The notes: generated from the letters alone by a model not told the origin. A stretch of 64,000 bases of DNA from Paenibacillus larvae subsp. larvae (GCF_002003265.1 NZ_CP019687.1:124001-188000); one strand, 5' to 3'; counted from the first letter of the stretch, positions 9,125-17,576 are shown. Made by a program: numbers and translations.

Positions 9125-9490
9125 ATGGAACAAGCAGCGGTAGAGAAAAAACTTGAGCCAAACCCGGAAAAAAAGAAAGCTCAAGCGTTTTATGGGGCAA
9201 CTTGATATTCAACTGATGGTTCTCCCGGCTATGTTATTTATTTTTATTTTTTCGTATATCCCGATGGATGGGGTACTGATGGCATTTCAGGATTTCAGTA
9301 TATTTCATGGTTTTTTCACCAGTCTCCTGGGTTGGATTCAAACATTTCATCATGTTTTTCGAATCACTGAGTTCTTCAACATTATGAGGAACACGATGGT
9401 TATTGATTTACTTAAATTTTGTATTGGTTTTCCTGCACCGATTTTGCTCGCACTGATACTGAATGAGGTCAGGAGCATATTTTTCCTTTT
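9125..9490 (+). pseudogene. Remnant of a carbohydrate ABC transporter permease (LplB/YtcP type)
   Basis: ATG at 9125, behind GGGGGATAGAAG, opens MEQAAVEKKLEPNPEKKK and stops after about 26 codons. In another frame the sequence continues GQLDIQLMVLPAMLFIFIFS, IPMDGVLMAFQDF, then MRNTMVIDLLKFCIGFPAP and ILLALILNEVRS, the usual N-terminal third of an oligosaccharide ABC permease. The frame breaks in an A-rich tract near 9165-9185, and the remaining two thirds, including the EAA loop, are missing. No solute-binding protein or second permease is adjacent. Confidence 0.8.
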
Positions 9491-9519
9491 ACAAATATTT
9501 TTAATCAAACAAAAATAAA

Positions 9520-9533
9520 TTGCCCTATTGCAA
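9520..9533. promoter_or_regulatory. Possible MntR-type operator upstream of mntA
   Basis: TTGCCCTATTGCAA is an inverted repeat (TTGC, N6, GCAA) resembling the outer halves of Bacillus MntR sites. It lies about 125 bases before mntA in a non-coding gap. A weaker Zur-like half site (GCGTAATAAT) lies near 9547, so metal specificity cannot be settled from these sites. Confidence 0.35.
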
Positions 9534-9658
9534 AACTTTTTCTGATGCGTAATAATAACTACTAACGGGTCTGTGATTTTTTTGAAAGATAACAATTTGT
9601 TAAAGTCACATCTCTCGGTAAAGAACCTAGCAGAATAAATAAGGAGGAGACTAATACA

Positions 9659-10624
9659 ATGGGGAAACAAAGCAGGGCAGAATTCAAATACTTCCAGCGT
9701 TTTTTATTGGGGGCGGCGTTCCTTGCCATCTTTCTGATTGCTGCCGGATGTTCCAAACAAACAGAAAGTGGTTCATCCAAAACGGAAGGAAAAATCCAAA
9801 TTACTACAACGATAGGGATGATCACGGATATTGTAAAGGAAGTGGGCGGTGGTCATGTAGAAGTTTCCGGGCTTATGAAATCGGGGGTTGATCCGCATTT
9901 GTATAAAGCTTCGCAGGGGGATATTAAAAAGCTGGACCAGGCAGACATCATCTTTTACAACGGGTTGCATTTGGAAGGGAAAATGGTGGATATTTTAGAG
10001 AATATGAGCAAGAAAAAGCCTACATACGCCGTTTCCGACTACATAGATAAATCCGTACTTCGTTCGGGGGACCAGACTGATACCGAATATGATCCTCATA
10101 TCTGGTTCAATGTCCAGCACTGGATGAAAGCAGTGGAAAAAGTAAGGGACGAATTGGCTAAATATGATGAAAAGAACAAAGCTGACTATGAGACCCGTGC
10201 AGCAGCCTATTTGAATAAACTAAAAGAACTGGATGACTATACGCGGACTCAAATCGCCTCTATCCCTAAAGAATCGAGAGTACTTGTAACAGCCCACGAT
10301 GCCTTTGGCTATTTTGGAGACGCCTATGACATCGAAGTCAAAGGCCTGCAGGGAATAAGCACAGCTTCGGAATATGGGTCCAAGGATGTAAGTGAATTAC
10401 GGGATTTTCTGGTAGAACGGGGCATTAAAGCAGTTTTTATAGAATCCAGCGTTCCTAAAAAGGCTATTGAGGCTGTTATTCAGGGGGCCAAGGAGAAAGG
10501 CCACGATTTGAAAATTGGAGGAGAGCTGTACTCTGATGCCATGGGTAAGGAAGGAACGGAAGAAGGTACCTACATCGGGATGGTCCGGGCTAATGTAGAT
10601 ACCATCGTAAACGCATTGAAGTAG
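9659..10624 (+). CDS. mntA: Manganese/metal ABC transporter, substrate-binding lipoprotein
   Basis: Cluster A-I metal-binding protein delivering Mn2+ (or Zn2+/Fe2+) to the permease outside the membrane. The 321-residue product has a lipoprotein signal peptide ending LIAAGC (Cys31). The four metal ligands of the TroA/MntA fold are visible: His80 (DPHLYKAS), His147 (DPHIWF), Glu262 (IESSVP) and Asp293 (YSDAMG). The His-rich loop typical of ZnuA is absent, which favours manganese. AAGGAGG lies 11 bases before ATG. First gene of a four-gene operon in the order of B. subtilis mntABCD. Confidence 0.88.
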   Translation: MGKQSRAEFKYFQRFLLGAAFLAIFLIAAGCSKQTESGSSKTEGKIQITTTIGMITDIVKEVGGGHVEVSGLMKSGVDPHLYKASQGDIKKLDQADIIFYNGLHLEGKMVDILENMSKKKPTYAVSDYIDKSVLRSGDQTDTEYDPHIWFNVQHWMKAVEKVRDELAKYDEKNKADYETRAAAYLNKLKELDDYTRTQIASIPKESRVLVTAHDAFGYFGDAYDIEVKGLQGISTASEYGSKDVSELRDFLVERGIKAVFIESSVPKKAIEAVIQGAKEKGHDLKIGGELYSDAMGKEGTEEGTYIGMVRANVDTIVNALK

Positions 10625-10660
10625 CAGAGACATCTCATAATGAAAGGAGCGCGTATCAGC

Positions 10661-11392
10661 ATGAATACCTCACCTTTATGGATTGAAAATATGACTGTTG
10701 CATATCGCAAAAAACCTGTCCTCCGGAATATCACAGTCGAAATGCCCGAAGGGAAACTTATAGCCATAGTAGGACCTAACGGAGCCGGAAAATCAACGTT
10801 GATCAAAGCGGCTTTGGGTCTAATCCCGACCGTGACAGGAAAAGTTGCCATTTATGGCCGTCCTTATAAGGAGCAACGGCAGAAGGTGGGCTATGTGCCT
10901 CAACGCGGATCTGTAGATTGGGACTTTCCTACCAACGCCCTCGACGTAGTTATAATGGGGAGATACGGCCAGCTTGGCTGGCTAAAACGCCCGGGACAAA
11001 AAGAGAAGAAGATCGCGATGGAGTGCTTGCAAAAGGTGGGGATGAGCGGATTTGCCCACAGGCAAATCAGTCAGCTTTCGGGCGGACAGCAACAAAGGGT
11101 GTTTCTGGCAAGAGCTCTCGCTCAGGATGCCCAGCTGTATGTCATGGATGAACCGTTTGTCGGTGTAGATGCCGCTACTGAAAAAGCCATCATTACCATT
11201 CTCAGTGATTTAAAACAAGAGGGCAAAACCGTTTTGGTCGTTCATCATGACTTGTCTACAGTCAAGGAATATTTCGATTGGGTGCTTCTGCTGAATGAAG
11301 AAGTTATTGCTCTTGGTCCTGTAGAAGAGACGTTCACGAAAAAACTGCTTCAGCAAACTTACGGGGGACGTCTTGCCCTGATTGAGGTTTAA
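10661..11392 (+). CDS. mntB: Manganese/metal ABC transporter, ATP-binding protein
   Basis: Cytoplasmic ATPase of the metal importer. I prefer ATG at 10661 (243 aa) because AAAGGAG lies 11 bases upstream; an earlier in-frame ATG at 10640 has no site. Walker [10 protein letters not shown] at 38-46, the Q-loop VPQRGSVDW, signature LSGGQQQR and Walker [13 protein letters not shown] are all intact. It starts 36 bases after mntA. Confidence 0.93.
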   Translation: MNTSPLWIENMTVAYRKKPVLRNITVEMPEGKLIAIVGPNGAGKSTLIKAALGLIPTVTGKVAIYGRPYKEQRQKVGYVPQRGSVDWDFPTNALDVVIMGRYGQLGWLKRPGQKEKKIAMECLQKVGMSGFAHRQISQLSGGQQQRVFLARALAQDAQLYVMDEPFVGVDAATEKAIITILSDLKQEGKTVLVVHHDLSTVKEYFDWVLLLNEEVIALGPVEETFTKKLLQQTYGGRLALIEV

Positions 11393-11445
11393 AGAAAAAA
11401 TTCAAGTACATTCAGTTGTTCACAACAAAGAAGGAGGGCATATGA

Positions 11446-12378
11446 ATGTTGGACTGGATACCACTTCTGCAGGATCCGAACACGCGGTGGATTCTGTGGG
11501 GAAGTATGCTGCTCGGATTATGCAGCGGTGTAATCGGCAGTTTTGCTTATTTACGCAAACAATCCTTAATGGGTGATGCTCTTTCCCATGCGGCCCTGCC
11601 GGGGGTTTGCCTGGCCTTTATGCTAACCGGGACCAAGTCCACGCTCTGGTTTGTAGTAGGAGCTTTAATTTCCGGTCTAATCGCCACATGGAGTATCGGC
11701 TGGATTACACGTCATTCCAAAGTGAAACAGGATGCGGCTTTAGGCATTATTTTATCTGTTTTTTTCGGTTTTGGAATTGTCCTGCTGACGCAAATCCAGC
11801 ACAGCGCCTCAGGTAACCAAAGCGGACTGGATAAATTTTTGTTCGGCCAGGCTGCTTCCATGGTCATGTCGGATGTATATACAATGGTGGGAATTTCCGC
11901 ATTGCTTATTATTCTGTGTACCCTGTTTTTTAAGGAATTGAAACTGGTTTGTTTTGATCCGGGTTTTGCCAAAGGATTGGGGTTTCCGGTCAGCTTGCTG
12001 GACCAATTCATTATGGCGATGATTGCAGTTGCGGTAGTGGTTGGAATTCAGGCGGTCGGAGTTGTTCTCATGGCGGCGATGCTCATCACTCCGGCGGTGG
12101 CTGCCCGTTATTGGACAGAAAAACTCAGCACAATGGTTATTTTATCCGGTATTTTTGGAGCCTTGAGCGGAATATTGGGTACGATGCTGAGTACACTGGG
12201 CAATAGCCTGCCGACCGGTCCTCTTAGCGTGTTGGCAGCAACAGCACTTTTCCTGGTTTCAGTCGTAGCCGGACCCAAGAGGGGGCTTTTGTCCAAGCTG
12301 CTTGTCCGCAGGTCCGTAAAACTTGAAGTAGAACGCAAGCAAGCAGTTGCGCCTCTGGAGAGGAGGGAGGCGCTTTGA
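11446..12378 (+). CDS. mntC: Manganese/metal ABC transporter, permease 1
   Basis: ABC-3 family integral membrane protein of 310 residues with about nine spans, containing the family segments LRKQSLMGDALSHAALPGV and VVGIQAVGVVLMAAMLITPA. AAGGAGGG lies 7 bases before ATG at 11446. The last four bases overlap the TTG start of the next permease, so the two are translationally coupled and probably form a heterodimer. Confidence 0.92.
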   Translation: MLDWIPLLQDPNTRWILWGSMLLGLCSGVIGSFAYLRKQSLMGDALSHAALPGVCLAFMLTGTKSTLWFVVGALISGLIATWSIGWITRHSKVKQDAALGIILSVFFGFGIVLLTQIQHSASGNQSGLDKFLFGQAASMVMSDVYTMVGISALLIILCTLFFKELKLVCFDPGFAKGLGFPVSLLDQFIMAMIAVAVVVGIQAVGVVLMAAMLITPAVAARYWTEKLSTMVILSGIFGALSGILGTMLSTLGNSLPTGPLSVLAATALFLVSVVAGPKRGLLSKLLVRRSVKLEVERKQAVAPLERREAL

Positions 12379-13256
12379 ATGATCTTTGGATTATAATAAC
12401 CGGGGCCCTGGTAGCTTGTGCTTGCAGTCTGGTAGGCTGTTTTCTTGTGCTCCGGAAAATGTCTATGATTGGAGATGCCATCAGCCACTCCGTATTACCC
12501 GGCATCGCGATTGCCTTTCTTATAAGCAGCAGCCGTGAATCGGTACCAATGCTCATCGGGGCAGCCATTGTCGGTTTGATCACAGTCTTTTTGATCCAGT
12601 TGTTCCAGCAGAGCGGTGTACAGTCTGATGCTTCGATTGGTGTTGTATATACGGCTTTATTCGCCGTTGGTGTGGTGCTGGTCAGTCTATTTGCAAGGGA
12701 CATCGATTTTGATCTGGATTGTGTACTATACGGAGAAATTGCCTACGTTCCTTGGAATACCTGGGATTGGAACGGGATGAATATGGGGCCCAAACCCGTC
12801 TGGATGATTGGTGGCGTTCTCCTGCTTAGTGTAGTGGTCATAGGGCTTTTCTTCAAACAATTTAAAGTATGTTCCTTTGATCCCGCCTTAGCAGCTGCAA
12901 TAGGGATCCCGGTTGCATTGTTCCATTATTTGCTCATGGGGCTTGTCTCTATGACGACGGTAGCTTCTTTCGAAAGTGTGGGAGCCATCTTGGTAGTAGG
13001 TATGCTTATCGTTCCTCCCTCAACGGCATATCTGCTGACCGAGAAATTATCCCGCATGATCGCCTACAGTATGGTCATCGGAATATTGTCTTCCGTTTTA
13101 GGATATGGAGCGGCCTACCTATTGGATGCTTCCATTGCAGGATGCATGATCAGTGTAGCCGGTTTTCTCTTCCTGCTCGCCTTTCTATTTACGCCACATA
13201 ACGGGATTGTGTGGAAAAAATGGCGGAATACTGCCATGGCTAAGGAACAATCCTGA
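12375..13256 (+). CDS. mntD: Manganese/metal ABC transporter, permease 2
   Basis: Second ABC-3 permease of 293 residues, with LRKMSMIGDAISHSVLPGI near the start and VGAILVVGMLIVPPSTAYL towards the C-terminus. It starts with TTG inside the mntC stop (TTGA) behind GGAGGGAGG. Two different permeases after the ATPase match the mntABCD layout. Confidence 0.92.
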   Translation: MNDLWIIITGALVACACSLVGCFLVLRKMSMIGDAISHSVLPGIAIAFLISSSRESVPMLIGAAIVGLITVFLIQLFQQSGVQSDASIGVVYTALFAVGVVLVSLFARDIDFDLDCVLYGEIAYVPWNTWDWNGMNMGPKPVWMIGGVLLLSVVVIGLFFKQFKVCSFDPALAAAIGIPVALFHYLLMGLVSMTTVASFESVGAILVVGMLIVPPSTAYLLTEKLSRMIAYSMVIGILSSVLGYGAAYLLDASIAGCMISVAGFLFLLAFLFTPHNGIVWKKWRNTAMAKEQS

Positions 13257-13270
13257 TCAAATTGAAATTT

Positions 13271-13312
13271 TAAGAGCCTGTATTTCTGCAAAGAAGAAAA
13301 CAGGCTCTTTTG
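13271..13312 (+). terminator. Terminator of the mnt operon
   Basis: AAGAGCCTGT pairs with ACAGGCTCTT, followed by TTGG; perfect 10-bp stem. Confidence 0.75.
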
Positions 13313-13352
13313 GTCCCATTAAATAATTTAAATCAATTTCCTGGATTTACGA

Positions 13353-13398
13353 CAAGACCGCAAGCTGCCTCCGGCTGGAAGCGGTCTTTTGTTTTTTC
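13353..13398 (+). terminator. Second terminator-like hairpin between mntD and brnQ
   Basis: AAGACCGC pairs with GCGGTCTT, with an inner AGC/GCT stem, followed by TTGTTTTTT. It is either a back-up terminator or the end of a short unrecognised transcript. Confidence 0.7.
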
Positions 13399-13525
13399 TG
13401 TATCTAGTCGATTGTCCGTAAATCGGGTACTCTCATAAAGAGCAGGATTGTGCAAATAAAAAATTATAATATTTTTCAAAGAGATTGTTCTGCAAAAAAC
13501 AGGTTTTTTCAGGTATACTCGGGAG

Positions 13526-13540
13526 TAGGTTCTGAAAGTT
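13526..13540. promoter_or_regulatory. Possible CodY box upstream of brnQ
   Basis: TAGGTTCTGAAAGTT matches 11 of 15 positions of the CodY consensus AATTTTCWGAAAATT. It lies about 30 bases before a TATAAT at 13568-13573. CodY responds to branched-chain amino acids, fitting the transported substrate. Confidence 0.4.
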
Positions 13541-13567
13541 ACCGTGGATAGAATGCGTTACTTACTG

Positions 13568-13573
13568 TATAAT
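13568..13573 (+). promoter_or_regulatory. -10 element of the brnQ promoter
   Basis: A perfect TATAAT with TG two bases upstream (CTGTATAAT). The -35 is poor (TGGATA with a 17-base spacer). Confidence 0.5.
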
Positions 13574-13609
13574 ACAAACCCGTGCACTTTTTTATTTTAG
13601 GAGGATTAG

Positions 13610-14935
13610 ATGAAGAGCTTATCAAGAAAAGAAACACTTTCAATTGGACTCATGCTATTTGCCTTATTTTTCGGGTCAGGAAATCTGATCTTCCCGCCTT
13701 TGCTCGGACAATCCTCCGGGACGAATGTTTGGATTGCTGTTTCAGGTTTTATTATTACAGGAGTAGGTCTCCCGCTCCTTGCTGTTGCTGCTTTGGCCAA
13801 GTCAGGGGATAGTTTTCAAAGGCTGGTCAACAGGGTGAACCCTTTGTTCGGAGTCATCCTTACCGTTGCCATTTATTTAACTATCGGCCCATTATTTGTG
13901 ATTCCGCGCACGGGCGGCGTCGCTTTTGAAATGGGCATATCTCCTTTTTTGCCGGGAGGAGCCGGACAAAGTCCGCTTATTTTATTTTTATTTACACTGG
14001 CTTATTTTGCACTTACCTTCTGGCTTTGCTTGAATCCTTCCAAACTGGTAGACATCATTGGAAAATGGTTGACTCCTGCTTTGTTGACCCTTATAGCTGT
14101 TTTGTTTATCCGGACGTTGATTCATCCGATCGGTCCGATAGGAGAGCCTACAACAACGGAATATGCGAATTATCCGTTTTTCAAAGGTTTCGTGGAAGGC
14201 TACTCTACTATGGACACCTTGGGAGCTCTTGTTTTTGGAATAGTTATTGTAACGGCTATCCGTGAAAGAGGAGTTACAGACAGCAAAACCATAGCGTTGT
14301 CTACAATTAAGGCGGGAACGATCGCCGCAACCGGTCTGGGTCTTGTTTACATTGCACTTGGATATATTGGAGCAACGAGTCAAAGCTTCGGAATACTGGG
14401 TAATGGCGGGGAGATTTTAACCAAAGCCGCGTACGGGCTGTTGGGCACGTCGGGATTAGTCCTTCTTGCAGGAGCAACAACGATTGCCTGTCTGACGACT
14501 TCCATCGGGCTTACAGTATCCTGCGGCCAGTATTTTTCCAGGCTGATACCCGGACTTTCCTATAAAGCTATTGTCGGTATGGTTTGCCTGTTCGGTATGG
14601 CATTGGCCAACCTGGGGCTGGATAGAATTCTGGAATTTTCTGTGCCCGTTCTCCTGCTGCTATACCCGCTTGTCATTGTGTTGATATTGTTATCATTTTT
14701 TCACACATTTTTTCACGGATACTCGTCTGTTTATATTGGCGGAATCATCGGAAGCGGTATTATCAGTCTGATTGATGTATTAGCGTCGGTAGGTATCCGG
14801 TGGAGTTCAGTCGATGCTTTATTGGAGAATCTACCAGTACACGAACAAGGACTTGGATGGCTGGTTCCGGCTCTTCTGGGAATTATAATCGGCTATGTAT
14901 TCGGCAGAATAAAACACCGTACCGTTCCGGCATAA
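13610..14935 (+). CDS. brnQ: Branched-chain amino acid:cation symporter BrnQ
   Basis: LIVCS-family importer of leucine, isoleucine and valine. The 441-residue protein has about twelve membrane spans and the family motifs FALFFGSGNLIFPPLLG near the N-terminus, IPRTGGVAFEMGI, and EGYSTMDTLGALVFGIVIV in the middle. TAGGAGG lies 5 bases before ATG. It stands as a single gene between terminators. Its substrate links to the bkd operon about 3 kb downstream. Confidence 0.95.
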   Translation: MKSLSRKETLSIGLMLFALFFGSGNLIFPPLLGQSSGTNVWIAVSGFIITGVGLPLLAVAALAKSGDSFQRLVNRVNPLFGVILTVAIYLTIGPLFVIPRTGGVAFEMGISPFLPGGAGQSPLILFLFTLAYFALTFWLCLNPSKLVDIIGKWLTPALLTLIAVLFIRTLIHPIGPIGEPTTTEYANYPFFKGFVEGYSTMDTLGALVFGIVIVTAIRERGVTDSKTIALSTIKAGTIAATGLGLVYIALGYIGATSQSFGILGNGGEILTKAAYGLLGTSGLVLLAGATTIACLTTSIGLTVSCGQYFSRLIPGLSYKAIVGMVCLFGMALANLGLDRILEFSVPVLLLLYPLVIVLILLSFFHTFFHGYSSVYIGGIIGSGIISLIDVLASVGIRWSSVDALLENLPVHEQGLGWLVPALLGIIIGYVFGRIKHRTVPA

Positions 14936-14949
14936 ATGCTAAGTTCCTA

Positions 14950-14994
14950 AAACAGGCCTGTCTTTTCTTTATTGCAAAGACAGGCCTGTTTTTG
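14950..14994 (+). terminator. Terminator of brnQ
   Basis: AAACAGGCCTGTCTTT pairs with AAAGACAGGCCTGTTT, followed by TTG; a very stable stem of about 16 bp. Confidence 0.9.
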
Positions 14995-15069
14995 CGGTAA
15001 AGATTTAGAACAATTAGGCTAAAGCAAACTGAAGCAGGCCTGGAAAATCATACTTTTGAAGAAAAAATA

Positions 15070-15253
15070 GCCTATAATATAGCCGGCTGCTGAAGGCTAT
15101 GGAACGGGAGAAGGAACGGTTGTCTGTCCTGGGCAGACAACCAGTTGGCCAGTTGAATGAAGAAGAGACGGTGGAAAAGGCAAGTAGATACCAAAAAAAG
15201 CAATAGATGACATAAAAGAGTGCCCTCGGGAAAAGGTTGCTCTTTTTTATGTT
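15070..15253 (+). ncRNA. Candidate structured small RNA or orphan leader
   Basis: A gene-free stretch opens with TATAAT (15073-15078), shows an ATAGCC/GGCTAT hairpin, a perfect 9-bp hairpin GGTTGTCTG/CAGACAACC at about 15118-15142, and ends with a terminator-like stem (AAAGAG.CC / GG..GCTCTTTTTT) at 15213-15249. A -35 is not obvious. I compared it from memory with T-box, glycine, c-di-GMP, THF and fluoride riboswitches and found no match. The next gene starts 113 bases later with its own sequence space, so a free-standing RNA is as likely as a leader. Confidence 0.4.
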
Positions 15254-15365
15254 TCTTCCTATCTATGAAAATATGAAAATGGACGGCTTTATAGGCTATT
15301 TACTGTTTCAGTATTGATAGAGTAGACATAATCTAAATTAAACCTGGCTGCAAGGAGGTGAATAT

Positions 15366-15833
15366 ATGAAAAAATGGCTAAAAGGTTTGCTAGTAGCGTT
15401 AGGAGTAGCTATTGTTACGGCCATTTGGCTTAGCTGGAAGGAGGGGCCTGTAACGCGCAATCCGATACCGGTACCTGAACAGGAGCCCAACAATACTTTT
15501 GAACAGACCGGCGATTTATTTGCGAACACAGTTCATACAGGAGTTATCAGTTCAGATACAGACGTAGACTTCTGGATGGCAGATAACCGTTATATGGAGG
15601 CTTCACATTTGGTTTCTCTCAGCCTGACGGATATTCCTGAAGGTACTGATTACGATATTGTCGCCTATGACGAGTTTGGGACCATTATAGCCAAGTCGGC
15701 AAACATGGGGAATTTGAGTGAATTGCTCCAGTTTGTACCTGTACCGGGAAAAATATATTATTTCAAAGTATATTCAAGCACCGGGTCAAATCCGGATGGA
15801 TGGTATCTGCTTGAAGTAAACAGTTTCTATTAG
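15366..15833 (+). CDS. Secreted or anchored PPC-like domain protein
   Basis: A 155-residue protein with an N-terminal hydrophobic segment (residues 8-22), then a linker and the motif PEQEPNNTFEQTGDL typical of bacterial pre-peptidase C-terminal (PPC) beta-sandwich domains, ending DGWYLLEVNSFY. There is no protease domain, so it is a stand-alone PPC-type module outside the membrane. AAGGAGGTG lies 5 bases before ATG. The specific function is unknown. Confidence 0.75.
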   Translation: MKKWLKGLLVALGVAIVTAIWLSWKEGPVTRNPIPVPEQEPNNTFEQTGDLFANTVHTGVISSDTDVDFWMADNRYMEASHLVSLSLTDIPEGTDYDIVAYDEFGTIIAKSANMGNLSELLQFVPVPGKIYYFKVYSSTGSNPDGWYLLEVNSFY

Positions 15834-15889
15834 ATCTTTGCCTTCAGGGGGAAATTTCAGTATAGTGAGGGAAAAAGGAGTTATGTACT

Positions 15890-16129
15890 GTGGCAAAATT
15901 CGCCTCCTACAGTCCCGATGCTACAGAATGGCTAAAGGAAAAAACAGGAAACAGCCGGATTATGTGTTACTCTTGTATCGATCCGTCGGATCAAGGGAAT
16001 AGTTTTTTTATAGTCAGTTATGGTCCAGATGTACCCAGAGTAGCACACGTAAATTTCCGTGATATCCGCTATAATCCATCCAGTTTTGCCAGTCTGATTG
16101 AAGGGTTATATCAAGCATTAAATGAATAG
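15890..16129 (+). CDS. Small hypothetical protein
   Basis: A 79-residue cytoplasmic protein starting with GTG at 15890 behind AAAAAGGAG. It has two Cys in RIMCYSCIDPSD and a C-terminal amphipathic helix. It follows the PPC protein by 56 bases and may share its transcript. I do not recognise the family. Confidence 0.7.
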   Translation: MAKFASYSPDATEWLKEKTGNSRIMCYSCIDPSDQGNSFFIVSYGPDVPRVAHVNFRDIRYNPSSFASLIEGLYQALNE

Positions 16130-16150
16130 GGCTGTCTTACGATAAAAAAG

Positions 16151-16200
16151 CAAAAAGACCTCCATCCACACCAGCAGGTGAAACCGGAGGTCTTTTCGCG
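16151..16200. terminator. Bidirectional terminator
   Basis: AAAAAGACCTCC pairs with GGAGGTCTTTT around a loop of about 20 bases; A-run and T-run flank it, so it can serve both the gene at 15890-16129 and the converging one at 16265-16537. Confidence 0.8.
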
Positions 16201-16264
16201 GGACCTAATGCGATGAAAAAGAAGATCCCATTTTTAAATGGACATTTTGGACAATTTGTCCACT

Positions 16265-16537
16265 CTATTGTGAAAGCTCTACCTTGGCAAGTGCCTGTTC
16301 AGCCAGTTGGGTAGAGTAACGTTCCATACAGTTGCAAAGAAAGTCTTTGCGGCAAACCGGACACGGTGCCTTGTTCAAACGGTTTGCATGAGTGATAAGA
16401 GGGGCTCCGTCCGGAGTCCGTTCAAAAATTAACCGACAGTGAGTACGGTCTTTTAATACAACTAAAATTTCAAACAGTCCGTTATTTTTGTTCTCACTTA
16501 CTAGGGTTGCTTCTTCAACCTGCGGGGTATAGGCCAT
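16265..16537 (-). CDS. Small Cys-rich hypothetical protein
   Basis: A 90-residue protein on the minus strand, ATG at 16537 behind GAGGAGG. The segment APCPVCRKDFLCNCMERY holds four Cys in a zinc-binding-like spacing. The rest is soluble. It converges on the preceding gene through a shared terminator. Function unknown. Confidence 0.72.
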   Translation of the reverse strand: MAYTPQVEEATLVSENKNNGLFEILVVLKDRTHCRLIFERTPDGAPLITHANRLNKAPCPVCRKDFLCNCMERYSTQLAEQALAKVELSQ

Positions 16538-16644
16538 CTAATCTTTTCCTCCTCAATATACATTGCCAGCTATTTTTAAAGGTTGCAATGTATTAGTATT
16601 ATATATTAAATTGATTTTTTTATACAAGAGAAAAGGCGGTTAAA

Positions 16645-16896
16645 ATGATAATCGATTATCATGAAGCAGAACAAACCAAACAAGGAATTCATTTTTCCGT
16701 CGGTGTCCATTTTGAGGATGAACCGGATTCCTACTATGTCATATTAATAGATGCTGATCTTGACGGCAGACTGGTCCGTACCGATTTAAACTATAATGGC
16801 ATGGATTGCAAATATACGTTTACCAATGAAGAGAAACATGCGCTGCTTGACTATCTAAACCAGCAAGAGATTATACCCGACCGTTTTTATTTTTAA
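16645..16896 (+). CDS. Small acidic hypothetical protein
   Basis: An 83-residue soluble protein with ATG at 16645 behind AAAAGGCGG. It reads as one compact domain (FSVGVHFEDEPDSYYVIL, then FTNEEKHALLDYLNQQE). No membrane segment and no catalytic motif that I recognise. It is followed after 36 bases by another small gene on the same strand. Confidence 0.68.
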   Translation: MIIDYHEAEQTKQGIHFSVGVHFEDEPDSYYVILIDADLDGRLVRTDLNYNGMDCKYTFTNEEKHALLDYLNQQEIIPDRFYF

Positions 16897-16932
16897 AGGT
16901 ACCGGAAATAGCTGACGAAAGGAAGGGGTCTC

Positions 16933-17124
16933 ATGGCCATCCGGGTCCGTTCGATAATCGATGGTAAACCTGTTAAAGAAGATGAGATTGAGTTGAATGA
17001 GGACAAGCTTGAACCGCTTGCTGAAGAAGAAATCAGACAGGTTATTGAAATAAAAGTGCAGGAATGGGCCAGGCGCTGTATTGAAGCAGAGTGGGAGTGG
17101 AAAGGCAAGACGAATCCGGAATAA
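16933..17124 (+). CDS. Small charged hypothetical protein
   Basis: A 63-residue, Glu/Lys-rich soluble protein, ATG at 16933 behind GAAAGGAAGGGG. It is largely helical by appearance (EEEIRQVIEIKVQEWARRCI). Probably co-transcribed with the gene at 16645. Function unknown. Confidence 0.62.
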   Translation: MAIRVRSIIDGKPVKEDEIELNEDKLEPLAEEEIRQVIEIKVQEWARRCIEAEWEWKGKTNPE

Positions 17125-17197
17125 GAAAATAGATGGATGGATGCGGGCCGGGCTGTAAATACTAACATCATAGTAACCAGCTAGGGAGGACTTTCCT

Positions 17198-17554
17198 GTG
17201 AAGATGAACCAGAACATGGATGCTAAAGTGGACGCATATAAAGAAGGAATGGCCCAGATGGGGAATGAGCTTCCGAGAGTTACGGAAGCCTATCATGCCT
17301 TTACGGGAGAATGCTTTGCGGACGGGGCGCTAAATGCCAAACAGAAGCAGCTGATCGCGCTTGGCATCGGATTGTTTGCTAACAATGAGATTTGCACCTT
17401 GTATCATGTTGAAGAAGCAATAAGCAGCGGGGCTTCTGATCAGGAAATCATGGAGACAGCAGCTGTAGCTGCCGCTCTTGGGGGCGGTCATGCCATGTCA
17501 CAAGGGGTAACCCGTTTAAGGCAGGCACTGCATGGAAAAAAGCAGATACAATAA
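17198..17554 (+). CDS. Carboxymuconolactone decarboxylase/AhpD-like protein
   Basis: A 118-residue single-domain AhpD-fold protein. It starts with GTG at 17198 behind AGGGAGG. The conserved region runs from LNAKQKQLIALGIGLFANNE to AAALGGGHAMSQGV. The redox motif Cys-x-x-Cys-x3-His is reduced to ICTLYHVEEA, so only one Cys and the His remain; a thiol-disulfide cycle like that of AhpD is therefore doubtful. Stand-alone gene; the substrate is unknown. Confidence 0.85.
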   Translation: MKMNQNMDAKVDAYKEGMAQMGNELPRVTEAYHAFTGECFADGALNAKQKQLIALGIGLFANNEICTLYHVEEAISSGASDQEIMETAAVAAALGGGHAMSQGVTRLRQALHGKKQIQ

Positions 17555-17576
17555 TTGTATAGAAGCTTGTAATGCG

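Noticed and set aside
9659..13256. Zinc (znuABC/adc) assignment of the metal transporter
   Set aside because: The binding protein lacks a His-rich loop and shows His-His-Glu-Asp ligands, and the order SBP-ATPase-permease-permease fits mntABCD better; zinc is not fully excluded.
15070..15253. T-box or other known riboswitch
   Set aside because: The T-box sequence (GGTGG.ACCGCG) and the conserved cores of other classes I can recall are absent, so I kept it only as an unclassified RNA candidate.
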